Shown here piece by piece: positions 9,831 through 18,758 of a DNA stretch of 64,000 nt. The stretch's first letter is position 1; every line of letters begins with the position of its first letter. The notes under the pieces were generated by a model. That model searched no databases. It was not told the origin of the DNA and was given only the letters and a program-made list of their open reading frames with translations. The DNA is from Isoetes taiwanensis (Eukaryota; Streptophyta; Lycopodiopsida; Isoetales; Isoetaceae), in NCBI GenBank assembly GCA_021234155.1, contig JAJEKV010000287.1, forward strand, positions 186,001-250,000, read 5' to 3'. A program made the translations under genes and the position numbers.

Positions 9831-11052
9831 ATGGCGAGAACCAAACAGACTGCTAGGAAACCCTACCCAGGCGAATCCACTAGCGCCAGCGATCCTAGCC
9901 TAATACAACAGATGCTTCGGGAGAGGCTCGTCGCGAGGGGAGGTCGATCATCTTCGAGCAAAGAGAGCATCCCAGAAGAAGACACTCAGAAGCAGGAACA
10001 GAGATAATCGAAGAGGAAGAGGAAGGAGCGGAACGGGAAAGGAGAAGCAAGGTCCGTGAGGATGCCACGTCACCAGTTTCCATGGATGAGAAGACCAAGG
10101 ACGTTTATGAAGAAATAGAGCGGGAAATACAAGAACAGGAGGCAGAAGAACGGAGAGAGCCGACCCTCGACCCGGCAGAAGAAGAAGAATTGGCGGCCTG
10201 GATTAAGAAGCAGGAAGCCAAAGAGCGCCGCCGGGAAAAGAAGCGGGAGGAAAAGAAGAGGAAGAGGGAGGAACTAGAAGCCAAGGAGGCAGAGTTCCAG
10301 AAGAAGCTCAAAGGGAAAGGCGTGGCACCGACCTCAAGGAAAACGAAGGTGACCCCACGCACAAAGGTCGTCATTCAAGAGCGAGATGCAGACCAGCCCC
10401 CATCTTCCTCGGATGATTCTGAAGACGACAATTACAACCCGAATAACGAGGGATGCGGGCCCTCAAGAAATCCCGAGGACGAGCCAGCCAGCACTGACGA
10501 AGAGAAGCCACCCAACCCGACCTTAGACAAGAAAAAGGCTCCCCGAATCGAAAGCAGGAATCTTATGTGATAGACCCCCATAAAGTCTATCAGAAGAAGT
10601 TGCGGGACTACAACAAGTACTTGGCTAAGTGGGAGGCATACAATGCATACTACCAAGAGAACAGGGTACGGGTCGTGGAAGGTGGAGTACCTCCCAAGAC
10701 ACTGAAGCCACCCTCAGAGAAGCCCAAGCCTCCGAGGAAGCCAGCCAAGAAGAGGGCCACTAAGGAGGCCAGTGAAAAGAAAGCCCTGAGAGAGATCAGG
10801 CATTTTCAGAGAAGCTTCGGCTTCTTGATCCCACGAGCACCGTTCGCCCGCTTGGTACGTGAAGTCATCCAAGAGTACAATACAGAGATGCGGGTGACGG
10901 ACGAGATGTTGCTGGCCCTACAGGAAGCAACAGAACAAAAATTGGTGCAACACTTTGAAGATTCAACTGCTTGCACAGTCCATGCAAAGAGGGTCACCTT
11001 GATGAAGCAAGATATGCATCTTGCTAGCTTCATCAAGGGAGATAGACCTTAG
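9831..11052 (+). CDS. histone H3-like protein encoded by a Ty3/gypsy retrotransposon (two frame breaks)
   Basis: The ORF starts at ATG 9831 with MARTKQTARK, identical to the canonical histone H3 N-terminus through Lys9, then diverges (PYPGESTSAS). This frame stops at 10005. The next open frame is already open upstream of 9990 and runs to 10570, giving a Glu/Lys/Arg-rich helix-like region, an acidic Ser/Asp region and a Lys-rich end. A third frame (to 11052) gives a Pro/Lys-rich hinge and, from 10783, a histone H3 fold of the same length as canonical H3: ALREIRHFQRS (alphaN), PFARLVREV (alpha1), LLALQEATE and QHFED (alpha2), HAKRVTL and the C-terminal FIKGDRP. Two single-base indels (near 9990-10005 and 10480-10566) would explain the frames. 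Full length would be about 400 residues against 136 for H3. The likely role is incorporation into or mimicry of nucleosomes; that role is inference. Confidence 0.9.
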
Positions 11053-11110
11053 ACACTTTTTGTACATAAATTTTTGTTAATATAAAATGTTTTTGTGATA
11101 GAATGATGTG
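11053..11110 (+). terminator. AT-rich 3' end of the H3-like cassette
   Basis: After the stop come TTTGTACATAAATTT and AATATAAAATGTTTTTGTG. A similar arrangement (TTGTACTTGAAATTATT, then AATAAAAACATTTTGTG) follows the second extra gene, suggesting duplicated polyadenylation regions. Confidence 0.4.
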
Positions 11111-11193
11111 TATTTCTTGCTTAATTGAGTCAAGATAGTGATTCCTGGCTTTTGTTTTAGTTAGAAATGACTTTTGGATCAAAAAGGAGAGAT

Positions 11194-11260
11194 GTCTCAC
11201 ACGTCGCGCCAGGATTCAAAATGGATTTTCCATTTTTGGCCTGGGCGCAACGTGTGAGAC
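11194..11260. repeat. 67-bp hairpin H3, with compensatory centre
   Basis: Same outer arms as H1/H2. The inner palindrome is AATGGA-TTT-TCCATT in place of AATGAA/TTCATT, so both sides of the stem changed together and pairing is kept. Confidence 0.9.
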
Positions 11261-11391
11261 CATGCCCAAAAGTGCCCAAAACTGCTCCAAATTGACCAAA
11301 TAAGGGGTGAATTCTGCCTAATTCGATGAGTCTGGTAGAATTACACCCTTACATCAACCAAATTAGACAAGTTAGCCCAATTTGAGTCAAT

Positions 11392-11458
11392 GTCTCACAC
11401 GTCGCGCCAGGAGCAAAAATGAACTTTTCATTATTGGTCTGGGCGCAACGTGTGAGAC
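11392..11458. repeat. 67-bp hairpin H4
   Basis: Almost identical to H2, centre AATGAA-CTT-TTCATT. It lies 198 bp after H3 (start to start) and about 190 bp upstream of the TATA box at 11651. Confidence 0.9.
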
Positions 11459-11650
11459 CTCTCAGCATTTTCTCCACCATGCCACATCCAAATGACCTCC
11501 AGTTTGTTGCAATAGGTTCATTAGCTAATCTTAGCATGCTCAAACACCAAAAGTAGTCTTCAAATCCTCATTTGGACCCCCAAATAGGTCAGAATTGCCC
11601 AACTCCCATAGGTTTCAAAGTCACCCAAGAATTAGGGTTTTGCCCATATC

Positions 11651-11659
11651 TATAAATAG
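11651..11659 (+). promoter_or_regulatory. TATA box of the second pre-gag cassette
   Basis: TATAAATAG preceded by TC, 121 bp upstream of ATG 11772. The leader shares GGACCTC..CATTTCC and a later GGCGAT motif with the first cassette. Confidence 0.65.
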
Positions 11660-11771
11660 GACCTCATTTCCCACTTGACAATCTACAAGATTGCTCCTGA
11701 CCTTTGAGGCGATTTCCCATCTCCCATAGGCGCTCCTACATCTGTTTGCTAATCACCTCCACTCTAGAGCA

Positions 11772-13301
11772 ATGGCAACTAGTGACTTCAGAAGATGGTA
11801 CATCGCCAGTGCACACGCAGCTGAAGCTGACGTCAACACCATCTTCCAACTCTTCCAGAAAGAGATTGACGTCCAAGCAACCCTACATGCAACGCCCGCG
11901 TATAGGAGAGTGCTAGCCGAGTTTCAAGCTAGGGTAGATCAGTCCCTAGTGCAGCTTCCCCCCTTTGTGGGATATTTTGTTCCCCGGCCATCCCTTCAAG
12001 CGGCCTTGAGCGATGTTCCAAACATCGCCAAATATTTAACCAACAAGGCCCAGAGAATGCCCGAACCCATGGTTCTGACTGTCAACAGGACCAAATACTT
12101 TTCCTACACCACCGCCTTGGCTATATTCTTCACTCACCGTGCTGAAAACCCATTGGGGGAAACCTTTATTCCTCCCATGGAGGTGGACCCCATCGCTTCC
12201 TCAGCTGCACACCAGATGCTTTTGCAATACCAGCAAGAGCAGGAAGGAAGAGAAGAAGAAGAAGAAGAATCGGAAGAGGAAGAGTACATGGAGCTCAGCC
12301 CAGAGGAAGAAAGACGGCAAGCCGAAGAGGAGCTACGCAACTTCGAGCGGAGCCGCCAGACACCCAGAGTCGCTCCCCCGCTAGGGCTAGGCATTACAAG
12401 CCTAGCCTCCATCATCATCAACGGTGAGGAGTACCTACTCCTCAGTGATATCCAGAACCTCCCCGAATGCAGGGAGAGAGAGTTCAGGATTGATGAGTTG
12501 CTGCACCAACTACGACAGCAACCGAACTTGGACGACTTCATCGTCCAGGGAGTCTCAGACTTCCCACTTCAAGTAAGAGAAGCCGACACCTATACAGGGG
12601 AGTCGACTTCAGATATCCAGGCCTACAGCAACATAAGGCAGATCATGGAAGCTCGAAAATTGCTATCTGAAGAAGAGTTCCTCGCCATTCAGGAACGGAT
12701 GGGGATCAGAGGCAAGACCACAAGCATATTGATGCCGAGCTCGTCGACACCGCCTCGTGCAAGGGGGGCAGGAATCGACATCAGGCGTGTAACATCAACA
12801 ATTAGAGACTACCGGGAAATCACGGAGGTAGAAGTCGATGAATACGCGGGACGGCATCGAGCTGGAAGCCAAGCAAGTGGTGAATCAACAGCGACACACA
12901 ATGACAGGTCGTTGAGGTACTACCTGCCCCTGCTGATGGACGGGAGAATAGCGGTGATACACCGCAAATTCAGCCCCCGTGGCGAAGAAGGAGTGTTTAT
13001 GCTTATAGCACTCTCTGGCTTTGGCATGCATGGTCGAATAGCTTCAAATGTCGACTATGCTGTCTTAGTCAAGAGAGCCATGGCATTGGACATCTTCGAC
13101 TTCGCCGTGCCCTACCGACGGCAGGGAAGATTGGCAGTAACAGTGGCCTACACTTCTGACCGCAGAGCAGAGGATCTGGTGGCAGCCTTGCAAGGCGGGA
13201 CGTCAACCAATTTCCTCAGAAACTTGGGACGCTCAGTAGGAACGGCCCAAGTCAAGAAATTTTTAGAGGATAACCCATCCTACCGGCGATATCAAGAATA
13301 A
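11772..13301 (+). CDS. unknown 509-residue pre-gag protein of Gypsy-1, with acidic stretch
   Basis: An uninterrupted ORF with good coding character, starting MATSDFRRWY. I do not recognise a family. Residues 1-150 look mostly helical. Residues 158-180 are almost purely Glu (EEEEEESEEEEY), followed by a charged helix to about 195. Residues 205-330 include GEEYLLLSDIQNLPE and SEEEFLAIQERMG. The C-terminal 120 residues look globular, with hydrophobic strands (RIAVIHRKF, GVFMLIALSGFG, FDFAVPYRRQGRLAVTVAY). No zinc finger, protease or nuclease motif and no histone fold is seen. A long acidic tract is common in histone chaperones, so a partner role for the neighbouring H3-like protein is possible but only inferred. 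It is the best-preserved ORF of the element. Confidence 0.8.
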   Translation: MATSDFRRWYIASAHAAEADVNTIFQLFQKEIDVQATLHATPAYRRVLAEFQARVDQSLVQLPPFVGYFVPRPSLQAALSDVPNIAKYLTNKAQRMPEPMVLTVNRTKYFSYTTALAIFFTHRAENPLGETFIPPMEVDPIASSAAHQMLLQYQQEQEGREEEEEESEEEEYMELSPEEERRQAEEELRNFERSRQTPRVAPPLGLGITSLASIIINGEEYLLLSDIQNLPECREREFRIDELLHQLRQQPNLDDFIVQGVSDFPLQVREADTYTGESTSDIQAYSNIRQIMEARKLLSEEEFLAIQERMGIRGKTTSILMPSSSTPPRARGAGIDIRRVTSTIRDYREITEVEVDEYAGRHRAGSQASGESTATHNDRSLRYYLPLLMDGRIAVIHRKFSPRGEEGVFMLIALSGFGMHGRIASNVDYAVLVKRAMALDIFDFAVPYRRQGRLAVTVAYTSDRRAEDLVAALQGGTSTNFLRNLGRSVGTAQVKKFLEDNPSYRRYQE

Positions 13302-13375
13302 TTTAAGAATCTTGATCCCGGAGGACTTGTACTTGAAATTATTATATAATAAAAACATTTTGTGCTAATATTTAG
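13302..13375 (+). terminator. AT-rich 3' end of the second cassette
   Basis: TTGTACTTGAAATTATTATA followed by TAATAAAAACATTTTGTG. AATAAA lies within it. It resembles the tail of the first cassette and leaves only about 60 bp before gag, which has no TATA box of its own. Confidence 0.4.
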
Positions 13376-13435
13376 AAATTTTGTTGAGTGTATTTGATTC
13401 CATAAATAAAACGGCAAATACATGAGTACAATAAA

Positions 13436-14572
13436 GTGAGTAAAGCTAACCATAAAGTGATGACCAACTGTAATGCAGATAGGGAACAGAGAACGGTCGA
13501 GCAAAACAGGAGGCTCGACAGAGATGAAGGGACCCCGGACAGACAACGCATCCCAAGGAACCTGTTCGAAGCATATGGTCCCATGACCCCAGAAGAGGAG
13601 ATGTCGCAGATGCGAACAGAGCTGGACCAGATAAAGGCCCTACTAGCGGCACAAGCATCATCGGGGCCGCAAACAACACCCCGAAAGTCGGGAAAAGACA
13701 AGAAAAGGAGCAAGAGAAGGAGGTCCCCCAGCACGGAAACCTCCGACTCAAGCTCGGCCTCGGACTCGGAGTCCGAGAAAGAGGCAGAGCAAGTGCCGGA
13801 CACCAGAGACGGCCGACCGAAGGATGCTAAGGCCCTGGATTACCAGAAGAAGGTAGACTCGGCACTGGGCAACATATGGAAGGCCCGGAAACTTGAACAG
13901 TTCTCGGGCGAGAACAGATCAGGCCTAGAGGCAGAAGCATGGCTCGACGAAATGAGCGAGTACGGTAACGCCTATGGCATGAAGGACAAAGACAAAGGCA
14001 GGGTGGCAACAGCCAACTTGAAGGGAGCAGCATGCATCTGGTGGAAGGGCTATGCCAAGGCCCATGGCTTGAGCAGAAATGGGTGCCGATTTAAGAAGTT
14101 CTCAAAAGCCTTCAAGCGCCACTATGTTCCTCGGGAACACAAGTCAAACATGATGCAGCAGTTTTACAGATTGCGGCAAGGGTACAAGACGGTGCAAAAG
14201 TACACTGAAGAGTTCATGAGACTAAGGCTGTATGTGCCGAAGTTGAGTGAAAAGTATGCAGTGGAAAGCTACATCGAGGGGCTGAACGAAGAGATCTGGA
14301 AACTAGTAAGGGCAATAGACCCCAAGTCAGTATCCGAGGCAGAATCCAAAGCAATTAGTTTGCAAGGATCGGGGCCTCAGAACAGTGCACAGAAACAACC
14401 TTACTACCAGGATAGAGGCAAAGCATCAGGGAGCTACAGTCCTAGGGCAGCCAGCCCAAGTCCAGCAAAGTCCCCATATAATGGCAACCAGGGGAAACAG
14501 CAGGAAAGAAAACAGGTGTCCTTCAAGGACAAGCAGGAAGGGTCCAACTACTGTGGTCCTTCTTACAGGTGA
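13436..14572 (+). CDS. gag: Gypsy-1 Gag (capsid)
   Basis: Residues 1-130 are polar, with a basic KKRSKRRR block and a Ser/Asp/Glu run. The Ty3-type capsid domain (retrotransposon gag) spans about 140-310: LEQFSGENRSGLEAEAWLDE, AACIWWKGYAK, FKKFSKAFKRHYVP, RLRQGYKTVQKYTEEFMRLR, YIEGLNEEIWKLV. The C-terminus is basic and ends at TGA 14570-14572. The zinc knuckle is in the next frame, so gag is cut off from its nucleocapsid by a frame change just upstream of 14569. In the related Gypsy-3 the capsid and zinc knuckle are in one frame, so the change here is probably damage. Confidence 0.9.
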   Translation: MSKANHKVMTNCNADREQRTVEQNRRLDRDEGTPDRQRIPRNLFEAYGPMTPEEEMSQMRTELDQIKALLAAQASSGPQTTPRKSGKDKKRSKRRRSPSTETSDSSSASDSESEKEAEQVPDTRDGRPKDAKALDYQKKVDSALGNIWKARKLEQFSGENRSGLEAEAWLDEMSEYGNAYGMKDKDKGRVATANLKGAACIWWKGYAKAHGLSRNGCRFKKFSKAFKRHYVPREHKSNMMQQFYRLRQGYKTVQKYTEEFMRLRLYVPKLSEKYAVESYIEGLNEEIWKLVRAIDPKSVSEAESKAISLQGSGPQNSAQKQPYYQDRGKASGSYSPRAASPSPAKSPYNGNQGKQQERKQVSFKDKQEGSNYCGPSYR

Positions 14573-15591
14573 TGCCCAAGGAAAAGAGGCAGGAATGCAT
14601 GGAGAAGCAGCTCTGCTTCAGATGTTTCCAGCCGGGCCACCGAACGGTGAACTGCCCATTTGTTATGAGCTCAACGTTAGCAGAGTTGGGTGGATGGGAC
14701 ACTCCGTCAGACGACGACGGCAAGGCAGCGCGCGATTACATTCAGGGTGAGTGCCATATTTTCGCTGCTATAGATACAGAACAGGCAGAGAGCCAGTGTA
14801 AGGTAATTTTCACAGTAGGGAAGGCAAAGGCCAAGTCTTTCATAGTCCTGATAGACTCCGGAAGTAGCCACAACTTTGCATCCCCAAGAATGGTTGAAAT
14901 GTTGAAATTGAAACCCTTAAAGTCCAAACCAAGGCCCGTAATCTTGGCAAGCGGAGCAGTAAGACATACGGCAGGAAAAAGGATCAATTTCAACATTGAC
15001 TTGCCGGGAATAAATATCCCGATGGGAGCAGAAGTAATGGGCATTGGCAAGTACGACCTGATAATAGGAATGGAGTACCTTGGGCCAGCAGGAGCCATAA
15101 TTGACTGTGGAAAGCAGAAGGTGACCCTCACAACGCACGACGGCAAAGTCATTGAGATCACAGGTAAAGAAGTTGCTCCCATCATGCAGTGTATGTCTGT
15201 TAAGAAGCTGCTCAAGTCTATAAAGAGCGAGCGGGTGGCATACATCTTCAAACTTGAGATTGAAGAACCCGAGTTGGAGGAAAGCAAGGAAGACAAAGTG
15301 CTCAGCAATTTGCCCAAGCAAATAGCCAACTTGATCACGGAGTTCCATGACCTCTTTCCAGATGAGATCGAGCAGCTTCCTCCTTACAGGGAAGTAGAGT
15401 GTGAGATAGCACTCGAGCCAGGGACCAAGCCGACAAGCAAGGCTCCATATAGAATGACGACACAGGAACTGATAGAGCTAAAGAAGCAGTTACAAGAATT
15501 GCTCGACCTAGGCTTCATCAGACCTAGCATCTCACCGTTTGGGGCACCCATCCTATTCATCAAGAAGAAGGATGGCAGCTTGAGGATGTGA
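14569..15591 (+). CDS. pol: Gypsy-1 Pol part 1: zinc knuckle, protease, RT N-terminus
   Basis: CCHC knuckle [14 protein letters not shown] near residue 18; aspartic protease with DSGSSHNF near 95 (active-site D-S-G) and a downstream IIGMEYL segment; a spacer; then the RT entry [16 protein letters not shown] and [22 protein letters not shown]. The frame is ended by TGA at 15589-15591, exactly where RT normally reads [10 protein letters not shown], so a Cys codon has become a stop. The first codon of this ORF is GTG, so it is not a true start; the protein is part of a Gag-Pol. Confidence 0.9.
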   Translation: MMPKEKRQECMEKQLCFRCFQPGHRTVNCPFVMSSTLAELGGWDTPSDDDGKAARDYIQGECHIFAAIDTEQAESQCKVIFTVGKAKAKSFIVLIDSGSSHNFASPRMVEMLKLKPLKSKPRPVILASGAVRHTAGKRINFNIDLPGINIPMGAEVMGIGKYDLIIGMEYLGPAGAIIDCGKQKVTLTTHDGKVIEITGKEVAPIMQCMSVKKLLKSIKSERVAYIFKLEIEEPELEESKEDKVLSNLPKQIANLITEFHDLFPDEIEQLPPYREVECEIALEPGTKPTSKAPYRMTTQELIELKKQLQELLDLGFIRPSISPFGAPILFIKKKDGSLRM

Positions 15592-16577
15592 ATAGATTAC
15601 AGGCAATTGAACAAGCACACCATCAAGAACAAGTATGCACTCCCCAGATCGGTCGACTTGATGGATCAGCTCCAAGGGGCAAAGGTTTTCTCCAAGATCG
15701 ACCTAAGGTCAGGTTATCACCAAATCAGGAAGAAGACATCCACAAGACAGCTTTCAGGACCAGGTACGGGCATTACAAGTTCACCGTAATGCCATTTGGG
15801 CTATCCAATGCCCCAGCTACGTTCATGAGACTCATGAACGACATCTTCAGAGAATTCTTGGACACCTTCGTGATAGTGTTCTTCGACGATATTCTGGTGT
15901 ATAGCAGATCCATTGAGGAGCATGTACAACACGTAAGGAAAGTGCTCGAGAAGCTGAAGAGGCATCAGTTGTATGCCAAGTTGTCGAAGTGTCACTTCGC
16001 AACAGAGAAAGTGGAATACCTCGGTCATGTGATTTCAGCAGAAGGAATCTCGACGGATCCCGCCAAGATTGAAGCAGTAATTCAATGGCCGGCACCAAAG
16101 AATGTCCATGAGGTCAGAAGTTTCCTTGGCCTAGCAGGGTATTATAGAAAGTTCGTGAAGAACTTCGCAAAGATAGAAGCCCCAGTAACGGACTTGACGA
16201 AGGCGGAGAAAGTAAAAAGTTGGGCAGACCATTGGCTCAAGAAAGCCCAAGCGGGATTTGAATTGTTGAAGGAAGCTTTGACAACCGCCCCCGTCTTAAC
16301 CCTGCCAGACCCGGAGAAGGACAAGCTAGTGGCGACGGACGCAAGCAAGATAGCCACAGATGCAGTGCTCATGCAAGAAGAGCAGGTAATAGCGTACGAT
16401 TCAAGAAAGATGAACGACACCAAAATGCGCTACCCAACGCACGACCAGGAGTTGCTAGCAGTTGTCAGGGCGTTGAGAATTTGGAGGCATTACCTCTTAG
16501 GGAGGAAGTTCCAGTTGGACACGGATCACCAGAGCCTCCAATATGTATTCACGCAACCACATCTTAATCTGAGGTAG
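15592..16577 (+). pseudogene. pol: Gypsy-1 Pol part 2: RT palm and RNase H
   Basis: The previous frame continues as [19 protein letters not shown] and [14 protein letters not shown] to about 15728, then a frameshift moves to the frame carrying [20 protein letters not shown], the catalytic FFDDILVYS (F-x-DD in place of the usual Y-x-DD), YLGHVIS and the RNase H part with [11 protein letters not shown] and [13 protein letters not shown] at 16575-16577 ends this frame where related elements read a Gln before RRWMEFL. Together these prevent a full RT from this copy. Confidence 0.88.
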
Positions 16578-17531
16578 CGAAGGTGGATGGAGTTTCTTGA
16601 GGAGTACGACTTTGATATAGTCTACAAACCCGGGAAGCTTAATGTGGTAGCCGATGCACTTTCAAGGCATCCGCTGACAACTAGAGTGCACTGCAACGCA
16701 ATCTCGACACTCTTCAGCGATTTCGGGAAAAAGATCGAAGAAACCTTGCCAACGGGCGTAGACTTCAAGGAAGTATGGGCAAGCTTGTGCAAGGAAGCGA
16801 GAACGGATAAAGAGAGGGAAACCTTCAAAAATTTTAAGAAGGAAGGTAACCTTCTATACCATAAGAACAAGTTGTGCGTGCCGGAATCAAATGGAGTAAG
16901 AAAATTGATCCTCCACGACACCCACAACAGCCCAATAGCTGGCCACGCAGGATTCATGAAGACATACTTCAAAGTGCGTAGCAGCTACTATTGGCCAGGA
17001 ATGAAGAAGCAGGTAGCTCGCCATATCAAGGAATGCCAGCTATGTCAGCAAACGAAGGCAGAACAGCTTCGAATTCCAGGTGCATTGGAACCATTAGCGG
17101 TGCCAAACGCTAAGTGGGAGGTCGTCAGCATGGACTTCATAACAGGGCTCCCAAGGACAGTAAGGGGTAAGGATGCCTTGATGGTCGTGGTCGACAAGTT
17201 GTCGAAGATGGCCCATTTTGTGCCTTGCAGGACCACGGACACAGCTATGGACACGGCAAAGCTCTTCACCAAAGAGATATTCAGGCTCCATGGCATGCCA
17301 AGGGAGATTATTTCCGACAGAGATCCGAAGTTCATCAGTGCCTTCTGGCAGGACCTCTTCACAACGATTGGGAGAAAGCTATCCATGAGCACGGCCTATC
17401 ATCCCCAGACGGATGGGCAAACGGAGCGTACCAGCAGAACATTGGAAGACATGCTACGAAACTATGTCTGGAACAAGCAAGGTATGTGGGAGGATGTGTT
17501 GCAAGGAATGAAGAGTACCTCAGAGAATAAT
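16578..17531 (+). pseudogene. pol: Gypsy-1 Pol part 3: integrase, C-terminus lost
   Basis: Continues in frame after the stop with RRWMEFLEEYDFDIVYKPG and DALSRHP. The integrase zinc domain H-x-H-x-C-x2-C is present (HAGFMK region, CQLCQQTK). The catalytic core has D in VVSMDFITGLP, D in IISDRDPKFIS and E in GQTERTSRTLE. The protein stops matching integrases after MWEDV (about 17500) and runs into AT-rich non-coding DNA, so the C-terminal domain (and any chromodomain) is missing from this copy. Confidence 0.9.
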
Positions 17532-17758
17532 TGTATACATAATGATAAACTGAAACATTATAAGTAATTGTTGTAATGACATGCGAATTCATAAGCTTGA
17601 TTGAATAATAGTATAATGATGTTCTATAAATATTATCTTGAGGTAATCCTTAATAAATGTATAAATATAATGATAGTATGTCATATGCATGAAGTTGATT
17701 GCAGCTTACGAAGATTCCAAGGTGGGGAGACCCACGATGCTGCGGACAACATCAATTC
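17532..17758. other. AT-rich non-coding 3' interior of Gypsy-1
   Basis: No coding character. Holds a duplicated purine-rich string (CCAAGGTGGGGAGA at 17718-17731, repeated before the 3' LTR). Confidence 0.6.
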
Positions 17759-17771
17759 AAGGTGGGGAGAA
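17759..17771 (+). promoter_or_regulatory. Gypsy-1 polypurine tract
   Basis: AAGGTGGGGAGAA lies immediately before the 3' LTR start TGTGACGT, the expected position for second-strand priming. Confidence 0.85.
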
Positions 17772-18758
17772 TGTGACGTTCCAGTATGATCCCGAGATTG
17801 ACCCTAACTAAAGAACTTAACTCTATGATGTAGATTAGTTCTTATTTCTTTATGATGATGTGATGGAAGGATGTATTCTGTGAACTCATTGTATTGGGAA
17901 GGGGGGTAGAGACTTAAAGCTTAGTAGTTGATGCTCCTAGCTAGTCCCTCGTAGTGCATTACTAGATTTCGGCCTGTGTACAAGAACCACACCTGGTTGT
18001 GGGTGAAGGGGCCAGACTGGCTAAGAAGGAGGTTCGTGTTCCGACTCTTGAACGATCCCTCTGGTGTGTAAGGCCTACCGGGGATCATTGTGACTAGGTC
18101 TAATGGTTTGCCACTGAGTGCGTGCAAGGCATGGGCTCGACACCCGTGGAGTGGTGTTCACTTTCCAGTGGGTTCAGTCGAATAAGGGCAGTGGCCCTCT
18201 AGTCGCCTTGAGTCAGCATGGAGATCTCTGGGGGGAGTGATCCCTACCTGCCCCATCAGAACTGGGGAGATACAACCCAGGAGTAGCCCCTTTGGCTATG
18301 CATCCGGCGGGCTACAGTCAGGTCCCAACACTTTTCAATCTACTCTGCAAAGTGTGCACAGGAGGGGCGGATGGAGTGGACAACCCAATGCCATGTTCTT
18401 ATGCCAGCCCAATCCATTGTCATGATTCTGTCTGCAATGAACTCTGGAGACCCAAGCTTGTCAGTCATCCCCTGGAGTCTGAGCCTGGGTAGGAGCTCCC
18501 TTTGTATTGCGCTGATCTTTGTCTATGCAGATGTTGATGTGCCACCCTTCGAGGTGGATATATGATGTTATGTTACTGACGTGTATGTTGTAGGCCCTGA
18601 GGGAGACGGGGTAAAATGACCCCTTCATTCTTCCCAATGTGGACTCCAGACGGTCACAGTGATATGTGGAGGGCCCTGTATCAGTATGGAGCTGGTATGT
18701 GGGATGAACTCCTGTTTGTATACGGTGTGGGCATCGTATATGAGTAGGGGACGTCACA
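17772..18758 (+). repeat. Gypsy-1 3' LTR (complete, 987 bp)
   Basis: Begins TGTGACGT and ends ACGTCACA, perfect 8-bp inverted termini. Nearly identical to 8149-9136. The ends themselves contain TGACG/CGTCA bZIP-type motifs. Confidence 0.95.

Larger units (their letters stand above)
8149..18758 (+). mobile_element. Gypsy-1: Ty3/gypsy LTR retrotransposon with two extra pre-gag genes
   Basis: Two LTRs in direct orientation flank an interior of about 8.6 kb with PBS, H3-like gene, unknown gene, gag, protease, RT, RNase H, integrase and PPT in that order. By eye the LTRs differ at about ten substitutions and one indel of about 17 bp in roughly 970 aligned bases, so the insertion is recent. The 3' LTR ends are perfect inverted termini (TGTGACGT and ACGTCACA). 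The 5' LTR homology begins at 8149, lacking the first 16 bases found in the 3' LTR, and no target duplication is visible. The pol ORF is damaged, so this copy is probably non-autonomous now. Confidence 0.95.

Noticed and set aside
10783-11049. Centromeric histone (CENP-A/cenH3) identity for the retro-H3
   Set aside because: Loop 1 has canonical H3 length and the N-terminus is the exact H3 tail, which cenH3 proteins lack.
12134-12541. Ser-rich minus ORF opposite the second pre-gag gene
   Set aside because: Shadow of the Glu-rich codons on the other strand.
17045-17392. Minus ORFs opposite the Gypsy-1 integrase
   Set aside because: Antisense shadows of the integrase coding strand.
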